A stretch of DNA of 43,597 nucleotides from Multifurca ochricompacta (Eukaryota; Basidiomycota; Agaricomycetes; Russulales; Russulaceae), in NCBI GenBank assembly GCA_022496185.1, contig WTXG01000285.1, positions 1 to 43,597 of the forward strand, written 5' to 3'. This document shows positions 18,804 to 30,341 of this stretch, in pieces. Numbering within the stretch: position 1 is the stretch's first letter; each line of letters begins with the position of its first letter. The position numbers and the translations under genes are program-made. A model generated the notes under the pieces. It was not told the origin of the DNA and did not search any database. It worked only from the letters and a program-made list of their open reading frames with translations.

Positions 18804-21282
18804 ATGCTTCAGTTTCTCTATCTTATTGCACTCCTCCCTGTTATCTCAGAGAGGGCTTTCGCCTCCCTTGGTCCCGTGGAAGTCCTTCCAATCATCAACA
18901 GCGACATAGCCCCAGATGGGTTTCGACGCTCGTAAGTCATTCATCTTCTGCGCTTATGAAGCAAACCCTAAGGCAGCACCCCGTGTGTAGTGCCGTCCTC
19001 GCCAACGATGTCTTCCCTGGTCCATTGATCAAGGCAAACAAGGTAAATATGCCAAAGCTCATTCTTGTGCTGCTAATTTTTGACGCCGCTCTCGTTAGGG
19101 CGATGATTTTGCAATCAACGTCGTTAATCGTTGACGATACTCCATGGACCTGGTGACTTCTATTGTGGGGAATCACATTATCTTTTGGCTCGCGTGAAAG
19201 CTAAATGTTTATATTCTGCAGCATTGGCACGGTATCTTTCAGAGGACTACCAACTACGCCGACGGTTCTCCTTCGTTACTCATGCCCAATTGTACCGAAC
19301 GAAGTTTTCTCTATGATTCAAGGGGGAGAGCAAACGGTATTGTATCGTACTCTAATCTCAAGATATCTGCTAACTACTTTTACTACTATTTAGGGCACAT
19401 ACTGGTACCATAGCCATCTCCAGGCTCAATACTGTGATGGTTTGCGTGGACCTTTGGTCATTTATGATCCGGATGACCCCCAGTGGTCTGTATGACGTTG
19501 ACGACGGTGAGATGAATACCAATTCTAAATGAGTTCTCGTTAGACCTCTTACTTTCAGATGACACTTTATTACCCTTGCGGATTGGTACCACTTCGTCTC
19601 GATCAGGCGCCATTGTTCCGTAAGTGTTTTACCCCTTGGTAGTTGCCAAAGCTGAGAATCTTGAAGAAATTCCAACTCTACTCTGATTAACGGCCAAGGT
19701 CGTTATCCTGGCGGCCCTCCGTTCCCTTGCTGTCGTGAAATGTTGCATCGGCTTGCGGTTAGTCTTCCTCTTGTCTATAAAAGTTGAACCAAAAGTTAAC
19801 GCGTCGTGCCATAACAGCTACCGACTCCGCCTTGTATCCATCTCTTGCGATCCCAATTTCACTTTCTCGATTGATGCCATCAACTGACCATCATCGAGGT
19901 CGATGGTAACAACGTTCAGCCTCTGGTCGTTGATTCGCTCCAGATATTTGCTGGTAAGCGAAACCAACGTAAATTGTAGTATATTGACTAACGCTTAGTG
20001 AACAGGTCAACGATACTCGGTTGTCGTAAGGCGATTTTGTATCTTGTTGATAAAGAATTGCCTCACCTTTGTATTGTTTTCGTTTACAGCTCAACGCAGA
20101 TCGGAGATTGATAATTACTGTAAGGATTTTCCTCTGTGTTATACTTGGTAATTTAATTCAAATGGGCGCAGGGATCCGTGCCCTACCCAATTTATCGGAC
20201 AAGGACTATGCCGACTTCACTAACGTAGCCATCCTTCGATATTTAGGAGCCCTATCGAGGATCCATTGTCTGATCCTAATGTGAACGTCCCGACAAGTTT
20301 GCTCCCACTCGTCGAGACAAATCTCCACGTAGGTCCCATATGACTATCTTCATTTATGCAGCTCACGTTTACATGCCCAGCCACTCGACCTACACCTGTT
20401 GTGAGTATATTGATCTTTCAGACTCATGTGTTATAGTAACCTAGAAAAACTGAAATTGGATGAGTCAGCCCGGAGAGCCCTTCCCTGGCGGGGCTGACAT
20501 CAACATAAACTTGGCGGTCACACTCGTAAGCAATCACATTCTTCTATTACAATGCATTTCAGGATCGACTCCAAAAAAAAAACTCTAGAGCAGTGACTTC
20601 ACCGAGTTCCTCGTTAATGGCTTTCCCTTTGATTCCCCAACTGTTCCTGTCCTGCTCCAGATCCTATCCGGTGCACAGAGCGCAGCGGACCTTGTTCCTA
20701 CTGGCAGCATCTACAAGCTCGAACCCAACAAGAGCGTCGAGATAACTCTTCCTGCCGGTGTCGCCGACGGCCCTGTGAGTCTTCTGCACGCAACCTTCTA
20801 GTCTGTAGACTGTGGTTCCCTGACATGCTTTTTGTTTGCTATTACTTTATAGCACCCCATTCACTTGCATGGTCACGCTTTCCATGTCGTTCGTAGCGCA
20901 GGAAGCTCCGTATACAACTTTGACGACCCTGTGATTCGCGATGTTGTGAGCATGGGCAAAACGGGCGATAACGTCACGATCCGGTTTTTCACGGACAACC
21001 CGGCCCGTGGGTTCTTAATTGCCATGTCAACTGGCACTCGACAAAGTGAGTCCTTCAGTGTCCTTGTCCGACGTCTTATGTGGTTGATATCCCGGCGTGT
21101 ATTAGGGGCTTTGCCGTGGTGTTTGCGGAGGACGTCCCTGAGGTGTCAACCACGGATATCGTGCCCAGTGAGTTCGAACGAGACCCAAATACCTGACTTT
21201 GCCTGAAGGGAACATCTTCTTTTCTTCAGACTCTTGGCTAAGTCTTTGTCCGGCCTATAATAACTTCGAGAGCCAAACCTGA
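18804..21282 (+). pseudogene. laccase (multicopper oxidase) pseudogene
   Basis: ATG at 18804 opens a signal peptide (FLYLIALLPVISERAFA), then the mature start SLGPVEVLPIINSDIAPDGF. Laccases oxidise phenols with four coppers and are secreted. Pieces in order: VLANDVFPGPLIKANK, HWHGIFQRTTNYADG (Cu motif 1), [16 protein letters not shown] (motif 2), [67 protein letters not shown] (motif 3), NCHVNWH (motif 4, normally HCHxxxH), then [20 protein letters not shown] and the end CPAYNNFESQT. About a dozen short introns fit GT-AG rules. Frameshifts occur near 19270, 19480, 19600 and 21000, and a stop lies in the VVNR stretch near 19130. The His-to-Asn change in motif 4 would remove a copper ligand. 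Clearly non-functional as read. Confidence 0.9.
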
Positions 21283-21577
21283 TCCCGAGTGTATTATTCC
21301 CTCTTTCTTTTCTTTGAATCGATGTTGATAAGTTTAATCTGAGTCCGAGTTGCCACTCTGGCTCACCCACTGTCCTTCGTGTGATGAGGTATTGTTGCTC
21401 CCTCATCAAAGACGTATTGCGGGACCCCTCCATTCTTGCAGCTTGTGTAATTTTTTATATACCTGGTCGCTGCCGTCGTCACTGAATACTGGCAAAATCT
21501 AATTCCATTGTCAACTATGCTGCCGCTGAGGCCTGTGTCAAAAACAAATCTCCCAACCCAGACAATGATTTTACCCA
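21283..21577. other. laccase 3' flank and join to the gypsy-6 relic
   Basis: No gene seen in the first 200 bp. From about 21490 a plus-strand frame (AAEACVKNKSPNPDNDF) runs without break into the gypsy-6 module. The true left border of gypsy-6 was not found. Confidence 0.4.
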
Positions 21578-21595
21578 CTCTGAGCTAGTGATGTG

Positions 21596-23220
21596 TAGTG
21601 ATTGGCAGGGGTAATCCTGGGGTATCCTTGTTGGTACCTGTACCTGTACCTGTGGGTTACCCATGGGTCACCTGTGAAAATGTGTGCAAGTTCTTTACTT
21701 GCATCATGCATTTTGGATACCCAGCCTGGGACTCCCCAGACCAAGAAGATACACAATGCATTCATTTGTGGCTGCTTAAGATCCCTCAATGACTCTTATT
21801 TTATGTTCAGAAGATTAAGATAATTCATTATTCCATTTTTATTTTATTATTCTGCTTTCAATTTTATACAAGCACAACTAAAATACAGTATACAGAGATG
21901 TAGTGATGTTCTGGCCCGGCTTGGCCCAAAAGCCGCGGCTTTGGCTTGGCCTGGGGCGGCTCCGGCTTTCCTGAAGTCTGGGCTGAGCCAAAGCCGCCAC
22001 AGACGGCTTGGCCCTGGCCCGGCTTGGCCCAAGCCACGGCTTTTGGCAGAGAAAATTTTATGACATATAACTAGTAGTTATAGTTCAGCTAATCCAAATA
22101 TGACTTAGTGTGTTACGTATTGCAAAGCTATATCAAAGAAAAAGTTTGAAATGCCGCAATAAACATGATCACGTGACCCAAATCAACCACTTTGTGATCA
22201 GATTTCTACTGATTTTGATGATTGCTATTGCACTTGTATGTGCTGTTGAAAGCTGCGGCCTGAGCCGGCGGCTTTGGCTTTTAGTTTCTCTGAGCCGGGC
22301 CAGGCACATCACTACAGAGATGATTAGATAGGATGTTATAGAACATTGATGAAAAGCCTGTCAGATAACCACACAGAATGCAAAATAATTTGATGAACAC
22401 ATAGCAATTTGCAGGGGTAACCCCTGGATAATTGTTTTGATACCTGGGTTACCCATAAAATGAAACATGTGCAAGTTCTTTACTTGCATCGCACATTTCG
22501 GACATCCGGCCTGGGATATCCTGGTCAAGGAGATGCACACTTGGACACAATGTGTTCATTTATGGCTACTCAAGATCCCTCAAATATTGTTGGTTTATGT
22601 TCAGAAGATTAAAAGGATCCTTTATTTACATTATTATTTTATTATTCTGGTTTCATTTCATACAAGCATGACTGTCCTGGTGCATTTAAGTCAACCTTCC
22701 TTAATAGGAAGGAGGTCAGACCACCATGCGATGCAATGTAGTTGCTGCCCCATGCAGCTTGTAGATACACACAGGCCTTTTTTCAGTAATCTAATTTGAT
22801 AATTAGATTATATTATAGTCTAAAGTAGTCTAGAGAGTATTTTAGATAGTGCCAGACCAGCAGAATTGGTCACATGTTGATAAAACAGGTGCATCATGAT
22901 TTTCAAGAAGTGGATCACTGATAACACTTTTATTTTACATTGCACTGTTGATCTGCTTTGATATTTCATATAATAATACTAGAACATATTTAAAGATACC
23001 CTATAGCATACATCAGATGAGATCTTTTATTTTTGTGGCTGCAGATGTGTTTTATCTTAGAATTTCTACTGATCTTGTCAATGCATGATTGGCACCTATA
23101 CCTGCCAAACCTGCTGCACAGGTACAGGTTTCCACGGGTTGGGAGCTGTATACCCATACCTGTACCCAGCAAAACCCATGGCGCTACCCACATGGGTATG
23201 AAAACCCTTGACAATCACTA
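21596..23220. mobile_element. hAT1 copy 2
   Basis: TAGTGATTGGCAGGGG...CCCTTGACAATCACTA, with perfect 8-bp duplication GTGATGTG at 21588-21595 and 23221-23228. It contains MITE copy B. Non-coding. About 1.2 kb without the insertion. Confidence 0.93.
21901..22314. mobile_element. hAT2 MITE copy B
   Basis: 414 bp, TAGTGATGTTCTGG...CAGGCACATCACTA, duplication CAGAGATG at 21893-21900 and 22315-22322. The empty site is seen intact in hAT1 copy 1 near 9220. Confidence 0.95.
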
Positions 23221-23773
23221 GTGATGTGCCTGGCCTGGCTCAAAGCTGGAAGCCAGGCCAAGCTGGGCCTGTTTGGGCTGGGCCAAGCCAGGCTGTTGTG
23301 ATGGCCCAGCAAGGGCTTTGGCCTGGCTCAGAGAAGCTAAAAGCCAAAGCTGCTGGCTCAGGCCATGGCTTTCAACAGCACATACAAGTGCAATAGCAAT
23401 TGTCAAAATCAGTAGAAATCTGACCACAAAGTGGTTGATTTGGGTCATGTGATCATGTTTATCATGGCATTTCAAACTTTTTCTTTGATATAGCTTTGCA
23501 ATATGTAACACACTAAGTCATATTTGGATTAGCTGAACTATAACTACCAGTTATATGTCATAAAATTTTCTCTGCCAAAAGCTGTGGCTTGGGCCAAGCC
23601 AGGCCAGGGCCAAGCTGTCTGTGGTGGCTTTGGCTTGGCCCAGACTTTAGGAAAGCCAGAGCCACCTCAGGCCAAGCCAAAGCCATGGCTTTTGGGCCAA
23701 GCTGGGCTGGAACATCACTACTCTGAGCACCTGCATCCAAATGACCTCATTGACATGGAGGAAGATGATGTAG

Positions 23774-25071
23774 TGTAACACTCAGTGGGGCATTGCTGTG
23801 CGACGTGCACCAGTTGGTGTGAGTCCACTGACACTAGTCCAGCACTAGTCAGCCACATTCGTGGCACCCAACACTGTGGGTCCAGGATCTACAACAAGCC
23901 TGGCACAACAGGGCCAGGCTCTTAGCTTCAGGGTGGATAGGAAGTTGTGCTATAACCAAGCACAGAGAAAGACAGGAAGAGTCAGCCAAAGGGAGCTAAT
24001 CTCCTAAGGCTGTTGAGTGGGGATCAGGCTCAGCTGCAGTGCCAGAAGCACATCAAGCAACTGGGCTCAGAGGGAACAAGGAAGGGAAAACCAGAGCAGC
24101 AACAGCATCTGGATCAAGGGGTGAGATCTGGAGATGAAGTGCACACCCATTGCCAGAGGCAATGGGGTCCTTCCAGTGACACAAAGAAAGCAAAGAGGAC
24201 CTAGAAGTCCAATCTGTATTCCATGATCAGGGAAACTCTAGGCTGAAGGCCCAAGAGGTCAAATCTAAAGTCCTACTAACTGTCTACAGTGTCTTATATA
24301 CTGTATCAGAGGTCTAGATTGTAGCTAATCTGGGTACAGTCTGGGTCAGGTCCTTATCAGCCAATGGCAGAGAAGCTGCCATGAGTCAGGTCCAAGATGG
24401 GAATAAGTCCCATCAGAGTAGGGGTCTGGTATGGGAACAATACCACAAGGTCGGTGTGGGAGCAACAGGCTCCACAGGAATCAGGGCAAATGTGAGACAA
24501 TAAGTCCCACAAAGGATAGAGTGGTGTGGGAGTGTTCCCACAGGAGTCAGAGAAGCAAATGATAAGCCAGATGGGCCATGTGATCAGAAAGGGGTAAATG
24601 ATCAGATGAAGATGCTGTGATCAAAGTCAAAGATCACATGGTCCAGGGTCACATGGTCAGGGATCACATGGCCAGGGGTCACATGACTGGCAAAGGGTCA
24701 AGTACAAGCCAAAGTCAGAGATTAGATTGGCAGGGACAGTGTCAGAGATCCTATGGGTGTCAAGCACAGGGACAGAGGTACTGGCCAAGGCATAAGCCAA
24801 GGCAATAAGGAAGGGTGATGTACATCCAACAGTATAGCAGCAGAACTACCATCAGGTTAGGTGTAAATGGCAGCAAGGGAGGTTGGTCCTGTGAGCAGCA
24901 GGTCACAGGCATCAGGGTAAGGTCCTGGGCACACAGGCCACAGGCATCAGGAAGGTCCCAAGGCAGCATACCAAGGGCATCAGGGAGTGGTCCAGAGAAG
25001 GGGAAAGTCAAGGATGGTGCAAGGAATAAGGCATGGTGTGCAGGGTCAGGAAAAAGAGTAGGGTTGTAACA
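23774..25071 (-). repeat. solo LTR, 1.3-kb family, copy 1
   Basis: 1298 bp, TGTAACACTC...GGGTTGTAACA, duplication TGTAG at 23769-23773 and 25072-25076. Minus-strand TATA (TATATAAG) near 24291-24300. CpG-poor. Contains closely spaced TCACATG motifs at 24630-24690. Copy 2, inverted, is at 28305-29607. Confidence 0.92.
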
Positions 25072-25118
25072 TGTAGCCCCAGAGTTCCCCTTCTTTGCCA
25101 ACAACCCCAACTCAATGT

Positions 25119-26329
25119 TAGGGCTGCGTGCTGTCCATTTGACAGTGAAGGACAGGTACAGCTGACCCATACACTTTCTGTTTTTGGTACTCACTGGATT
25201 GCTGACAGTATGGTATGGGTATGGTACAGCTGTTTTACAGTATATGGTAGTAGACAGTATTACTAGAGAAAATAAAGTTGACCAGGGTAGCATGAGCAAG
25301 AAGCTTAGAGTGATAAAACAATGAATGGGTGTATTCTTATGGCTATTCTACACCTTTTTATGTAGTTTATGAGTACAATACCCAACAATCTACTTTACCA
25401 GCCATAATCTGAAACTCATAGAGGGACTTCAAGCATTGCATTTGCTTCTGTGAGTGTGATTGGTGTAAACAGGGCATACTGGAACATGAACTCCCTCAAT
25501 AAATGTAATTGTAGGTACATTATCACAAAAGAGACATCAAAGAAGCAATACCAAAACATGCCCCAAAAGGGGGCATCCAAAAACTATATTCAGGCTTGCA
25601 CAAGGCAACTCCTAAATGCGTACAATAAGGCAAAAAAATCAAATATATAGACTAATAGACAGCTCAACGACCCAGTGCAGTATCAGCTTGTGTGTGTGCA
25701 AGATGCAACTGCTTCTTGTCAGGCAATGGAGGGAGATCATGCCCTATCCACTAATCTAATCTACTCCATAATCCATAATATGCTGTTGAGATGGGCCAGT
25801 TGCAACTGGGACTGGAGACCAGACAGCTGGGCTCCTGGGTGGACTCAATCTTATGATTATGATAAGATAATCTAAAGTGTGTCAGATAATTGATTCAGAG
25901 ACATTGTGTGCACAACACATTCCTTCTGTCTTGTCACATTTAAATAACTATATTTATTCTACTTATTGTCATGCTCCTCTGAGCAGTATAAAAGGTCACT
26001 ATTCTGTACATGTTCACTTCAGTTTTGACCACATAAACTGAAGTGAGTATTAGTTAGTTTATCTTATCTCTTATCTTTACCATATTTAGCTAACACTTAT
26101 CTACTATCTAAATAGGTAAAGATACTATAGTGGGGGAGTTTTGGTGGCTTAATGACAAGATTAAAGCCCTGCTGTCCATGCCATCTAATGCCATCTACAG
26201 CCATTTTTTGATGGGTTTGGACAGTGTTTTCCATACCCATAACTGTCCATCTTGATGATTGACTTGAGCTGGCACAGTACGGGTATGGCACCATCATACT
26301 GTAAGCTATGGGTATGGCACACAGCCCTA
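25119..26329. mobile_element. hAT3: non-coding hAT-like element with host-like segment
   Basis: 1211 bp, TAGGGCTGCGTGC...GGCACACAGCCCTA, duplication CTCAATGT at 25111-25118 and 26330-26337. No transposase. The middle part (25265-25620) is a diverged copy of 17300-17600 next to BUB3, for example around the CATGCCCC..AAGGGGGCATCC motif. Inserted in the gypsy-6 frame. Confidence 0.9.
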
Positions 26330-26370
26330 CTCAATGTTCTTCCTGCTCATGATCCCCACTAGAGAAGGTA

Positions 26371-27441
26371 TGTCGAACAGGCATGAGGTGCAGCATACTG
26401 ACTGTGTGTTGTTAGTGGGTTAAGCTATAAAGACAAGTTACTTCAGAGGTAGAAGAAACTCTGTATTACTATACTACACACCTATAAAGACAAGTTCTAT
26501 ATACAGAGTTAGTCTAGATGTGACACTTTCCTACTAGTATTTTGTGTTTTCTCTCTTTTTTTTTGTCTTCTATGCCCCTTTCTTTCACTGTACACCTTAT
26601 CAGATCCACTTATCTGATGGCCATAGTCTGGACAAGGGATTCAACTCCCATGTCATCTGGTTGATGATCTCATAGTTGATGTCATAGACCTTATGACCTT
26701 AGTATGATATCATTTGTACAAGACTCTAGACTATGACTTCATAGTAGATACATTGTATTTAAGGACTACAATAAATCTTAGGACAGACTAAGTCTGTTCT
26801 CCTTGTACCAATCAAAGGTCCTTAGGAAGCCCCTTCAGCCCTCTTCCAAGATGTGACTTGAGAGGGTTTGGCTCACCAGTAGCTCCAGCAAAGGCTCTTG
26901 CCTTGCTATCTGAACACCCTGACTTCACATGCAACGTTCAGACTTGTTGCCTTGATCCACACCGGCTGTGCACTGTGACATTTTGACTTGACTTGACACT
27001 TGCATACCTTGATTACCTTGTGACCCTGACCTGAACCCGAACCGATGCACACTGAAGGACCTGTGTGCGACACTAGAGGTAATGAAGATAGTAGAGAGGA
27101 CGACTTACACTTCAGAGGTAGAAGAAACTCTGAAGTGTAAGAGATGAAACAGACACCCTTATATACAATCCAAGGGATGGTCTGTGCACTGGGAATAAGT
27201 CCACAAGTGCCGGACAAAGTCCAAACAATAAACAAGAGGGAATAAGGCCATTGGCCAGTAAGGAATCACATGCTTGTACATCATTAGTAAGGTACATCAG
27301 TCAGCTACTGCAGAATGTGAGAAAGAAAGTAATAATGATATGGTAAATAGTCCGAAACTCCGATATCTAATCTAGTCCACAAAGTAGCTAATCTAATCTC
27401 CTGATGCCTGAAGCATCACCAAACATGTCCTGTGTTCAACA
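26371..27441 (-). repeat. solo copia LTR (interrupted)
   Basis: TGTCGAACAGGCATG...CTGTGTTCAACA. Flanks are AGGTA (26366-26370) and AGGTG (27442-27446), i.e. one mismatch. About 510 bp after removing the inner solo LTR. Same family as the copia C1 LTR (31887-32298) and 35508-36005. Inserted in the gypsy-6 frame. Confidence 0.87.
26519..27072 (+). repeat. solo LTR F, copy 1, in copia LTR
   Basis: 554 bp, TGTGACACTTTCC...GTGTGCGACA, duplication CTAGA at 26514-26518 and 27073-27077. An inverted relative is at 31219-31666. Orientation is arbitrary. Confidence 0.9.
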
Positions 27442-27666
27442 AGGTGAAGAAGTGCTGGCCAAGTACATCTTTTACACCAATGGTGGAATGGACATCACTG
27501 GGTGTATGAAGAAGGATGGACCAGTATACAGTGTGCCCATCTACTTAGAAGAGAGAGAAACTGGTCAACTGCACCATGCAATGAGCAACAAACAGCTGGA
27601 GCATCTCTCAGCTGATGACCTGCAAAGCTTTGCAATCAATGAGGTGCTCAATGACATGCATCTACC

Positions 27667-28155
27667 TAGGGATCAGCAAGGGTTTTCATACCTGCACAGG
27701 TAAGTGCTGTGGGTTTTGATGGGTACAGGTATGGGTATACAGCTCCCAACCCACCAGAAACCCATACCTGTGCAGTGGGTTTGGCAGGTATAGGTGGCCA
27801 TCAGTCATTGACAAGATCAGCAGAAATTTAATGATAAAACACATCTGTAGCCAAAAAATGACAAGATGTCATCTGATGTATGCTACAGGGTTTCTGTAAA
27901 TATGTTCTAGTGTTGTCCTATGAAATATCAAAGCAGATCAACAGTGCAATGTAAAATAAAAGTGTTATCAGTGATCCTCTTTCTTAAAAATCATGATGCA
28001 TCTGTTTTATTAATGTGCAACCAATTCTGCTGGTCTGGCACTATCTAAAATACACTCTAGACTACTTAAGACTATATTGTAATCTAATTATCAAATTACT
28101 TTACTGAAACAAGGCCTGTGTGTATCTACAAGCTGCATAGGGCAGTGACTACATT
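27667..28155 (-). mobile_element. hAT1 copy 3, 3' part
   Basis: Reverse orientation. The terminal TIR is mutated (tagggatcagcaaggg for tagtgattgtcaaggg). The following sequence matches hAT1 subterminal DNA for about 480 bp up to the point where copy 4 begins. CpG-poor. It ends the visible gypsy-6 frame. Confidence 0.8.
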
Positions 28156-30197
28156 TAGTGATTGTCAAGGGGTTTCATACCTGTGCAGGTAAGCACCGTG
28201 GTTTTTGCCAGGTATGGGTATGGGTATACAGCTCCCAACCCATGGAAACCCATACCCATGTGGCAGGTTTGGTGGGTATAGGCACCAATTATGCATTGAC
28301 AAGATGTTATGAACCTACTCTTTTCCTGACCCTCATACTGCACCTCCCCTTTTTCCCACACTTGACTGTCCATTCTCCTACTCCACCATCTCTTGACCAC
28401 TTTGGCCCTAGAACCCAGATGCCTATGGCCTTGCGCCTAGGACCTTTGACCCGATGCCCTTGACTTGCTGCCTTGGGACCCTACCTGATGCCTGTGGCTT
28501 GTATGCCCAGGACCCCACCCTGATGCCTGTGACATGATGCTCCCAGGACCCCCTTACCCTTGACACCTGCACCTGACTCACTACTAGTTCAGCTACTGTG
28601 CTGATGGCTGCATTCCCTTTTCCCCTGATACTTGGCCTCTGTCTTGGCCAGCATCCATACCCTGTCCCTGTGGCTGACACCCATGGGATTTCTGACACTG
28701 TCCCTGCCAAACCTGACTCTGAACACAAGATGACTTTGGCTTGTACTTACCCCTCCAGACCACGTGACCTGTAGGCACATGACATGGACTCAAAGCCATG
28801 ACCTGTCATGTGACCCTTGACCACATGACCTCAGACCATGTGACCCCTTTGACCATGTGACCTTGGACCTTGATCATGACCCCTTAGATCATCTGACCCA
28901 TCAGTCACTTGACCCTCTCCTCTGACTCCTGTGGGAGTATTCCCATACTGATCCAACTCCTATGGGACCTGTCATCTCCCCATTCACCCCTGACCCTGGT
29001 GGGAATCCTCCCACACTGATACAACTCCTGTGGGGCTGTCCCACATGACTATGCTTCTGATAAGGCTTATCCTTATCATGGACTATATTTGACATCTTAT
29101 CTATTGGATGATAAGGACTCTGACCCTGTCTCTGATTAGCTACAGACTAGACCCCATACAGTATATAAGACCCTGTAGACAGTTTGTATGACCCCAGATT
29201 TGACCTCTTGTGCCTTCAGCCTAGAGATCTTAGACCCCAATATATCAGAAGCCTTTTCCCTTTCTTTACACCCTTGAGATCCTTGAAGGGACCCCCATTG
29301 CCTCTGGCAATGGGTGTGTACCCTTCTCTTTGAACCCCTCTGCTGCCTCCTAGGGCTCCAGTGTGCTTGGTGTGCCTCTGGCATGGCAACTGGGCCTTGT
29401 CCCTGCTTAACAGCCTTAGGGGATTAGCTCCCTTTGGCTGACTCATCCTGTCTCCCTCTGTGCTTGGTTATAGCACCAACCTTTAGTCCACTCTGAAGCT
29501 AGACAGTAGCCTGGAGCCTAGCCTTACCAAGCTAGGCTCCTGGCTGAGGCAATGGACCTGCATTGACCTGTGCATGTCACACACAGAGTGCCCTGCTGAG
29601 CGTAACACAAGATCAGTAGAATTTCCAAGATAAAACATATCTGCAGCCACAAAAATACAAGATCTCATCTGATGTATGATACAGGGTGGCTTTAAATATG
29701 TTCTAGTGTTATCCTACAAAATATAAAAGCAGATCAATGGTGCAATGTAAAATAAAAGTATTATCAGTGATCTACATTCTTGAAAATCATGATGCATTTG
29801 TTTTATTAATGTGCAATCATTTCTGCCAGTCTGGCACTATCTAAAATACACTCTAGACTAATATAGACTATTCTATAATCTAATTATCAAATTACTTTAT
29901 TGAAACAAGGCCCACATGTATCTACAAGCTGCATGGTGCAGCAACTACATTGCATTGCATGGACCAGCAAATTGGTCTGACCTCCTTCCTATTAAGGAAG
30001 GTTGACTTAGATGTGCAGAAATGTGCATCCAGGGACCAGGACAGTTGTGCTTGTATGAAATGAAACCAGAATAATAAAATAATAATGTAAATAAAGGATC
30101 CTTTTAATCTTCTGAACATAAACCAACAATTTTTGAGGAATCTTGAGTAGCCATAAATGAGCACATGTGTCCAAGTGCTTATCTCCTTGACCAGGAT
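28156..30197 (-). mobile_element. hAT1 copy 4, 3' part, nested in copy 3
   Basis: Starts with the intact end TAGTGATTGTCAAGGG at 28156, holds a solo LTR (28305-29607) and is interrupted by gypsy-5 at 30198. The rest should lie beyond the right edge. Non-coding, CpG-poor. Confidence 0.82.
28305..29607 (+). repeat. solo LTR, 1.3-kb family, copy 2
   Basis: 1303 bp, TGTTATGAACC...GAGCGTAACA, duplication CAAGA at 28300-28304 and 29608-29612. A plus-strand TATATAAG box lies near 29160. Inverted relative to the copy at 23774-25071. Confidence 0.92.
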
Positions 30198-30341
30198 TGT
30201 AATGCTGGGGCATTCAGCATGACATGTGTGATCATGTAGTGGTATATGCAAAAGTCTTTGTACACTGTGTTACTAGTGTATGGAATCAAGGGACAAGTCA
30301 ACACTCAGGAGCTAATCCCTAAGTGCTGTTGAGTGGACAAG

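Larger units (their letters stand above)
21586..23720. mobile_element. hAT2 MITE copy C (interrupted)
   Basis: Starts TAGTGATGTG at 21586, is cut after 10 bp by hAT1 copy 2, resumes at 23229 and ends ...GGCTGGAACATCACTA at 23720. Target duplication CTCTGAGC at 21578-21585 and 23721-23728. About 500 bp without the insertion, in opposite orientation to copies A and B. CpG-poor. Confidence 0.9.
21540..27666 (+). mobile_element. gypsy-6: relic 3' pol module, cut by nested insertions
   Basis: Small coding pieces at 21540-21585, 23721-23773, 25077-25118, 26338-26370 and 27442-27666 join in one plus-strand frame once each insertion and one duplication copy are removed. The residues (SEHLHPNDLIDMEEDDVA, PEFPFFANNPNS, LLMIPTREG, AKYIFYTNGGMDITGC, FAINEVLNDM) match the post-chromodomain module of gypsy-3 (38293-38700). 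No RT, integrase or LTR of this copy is seen. Confidence 0.82.
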
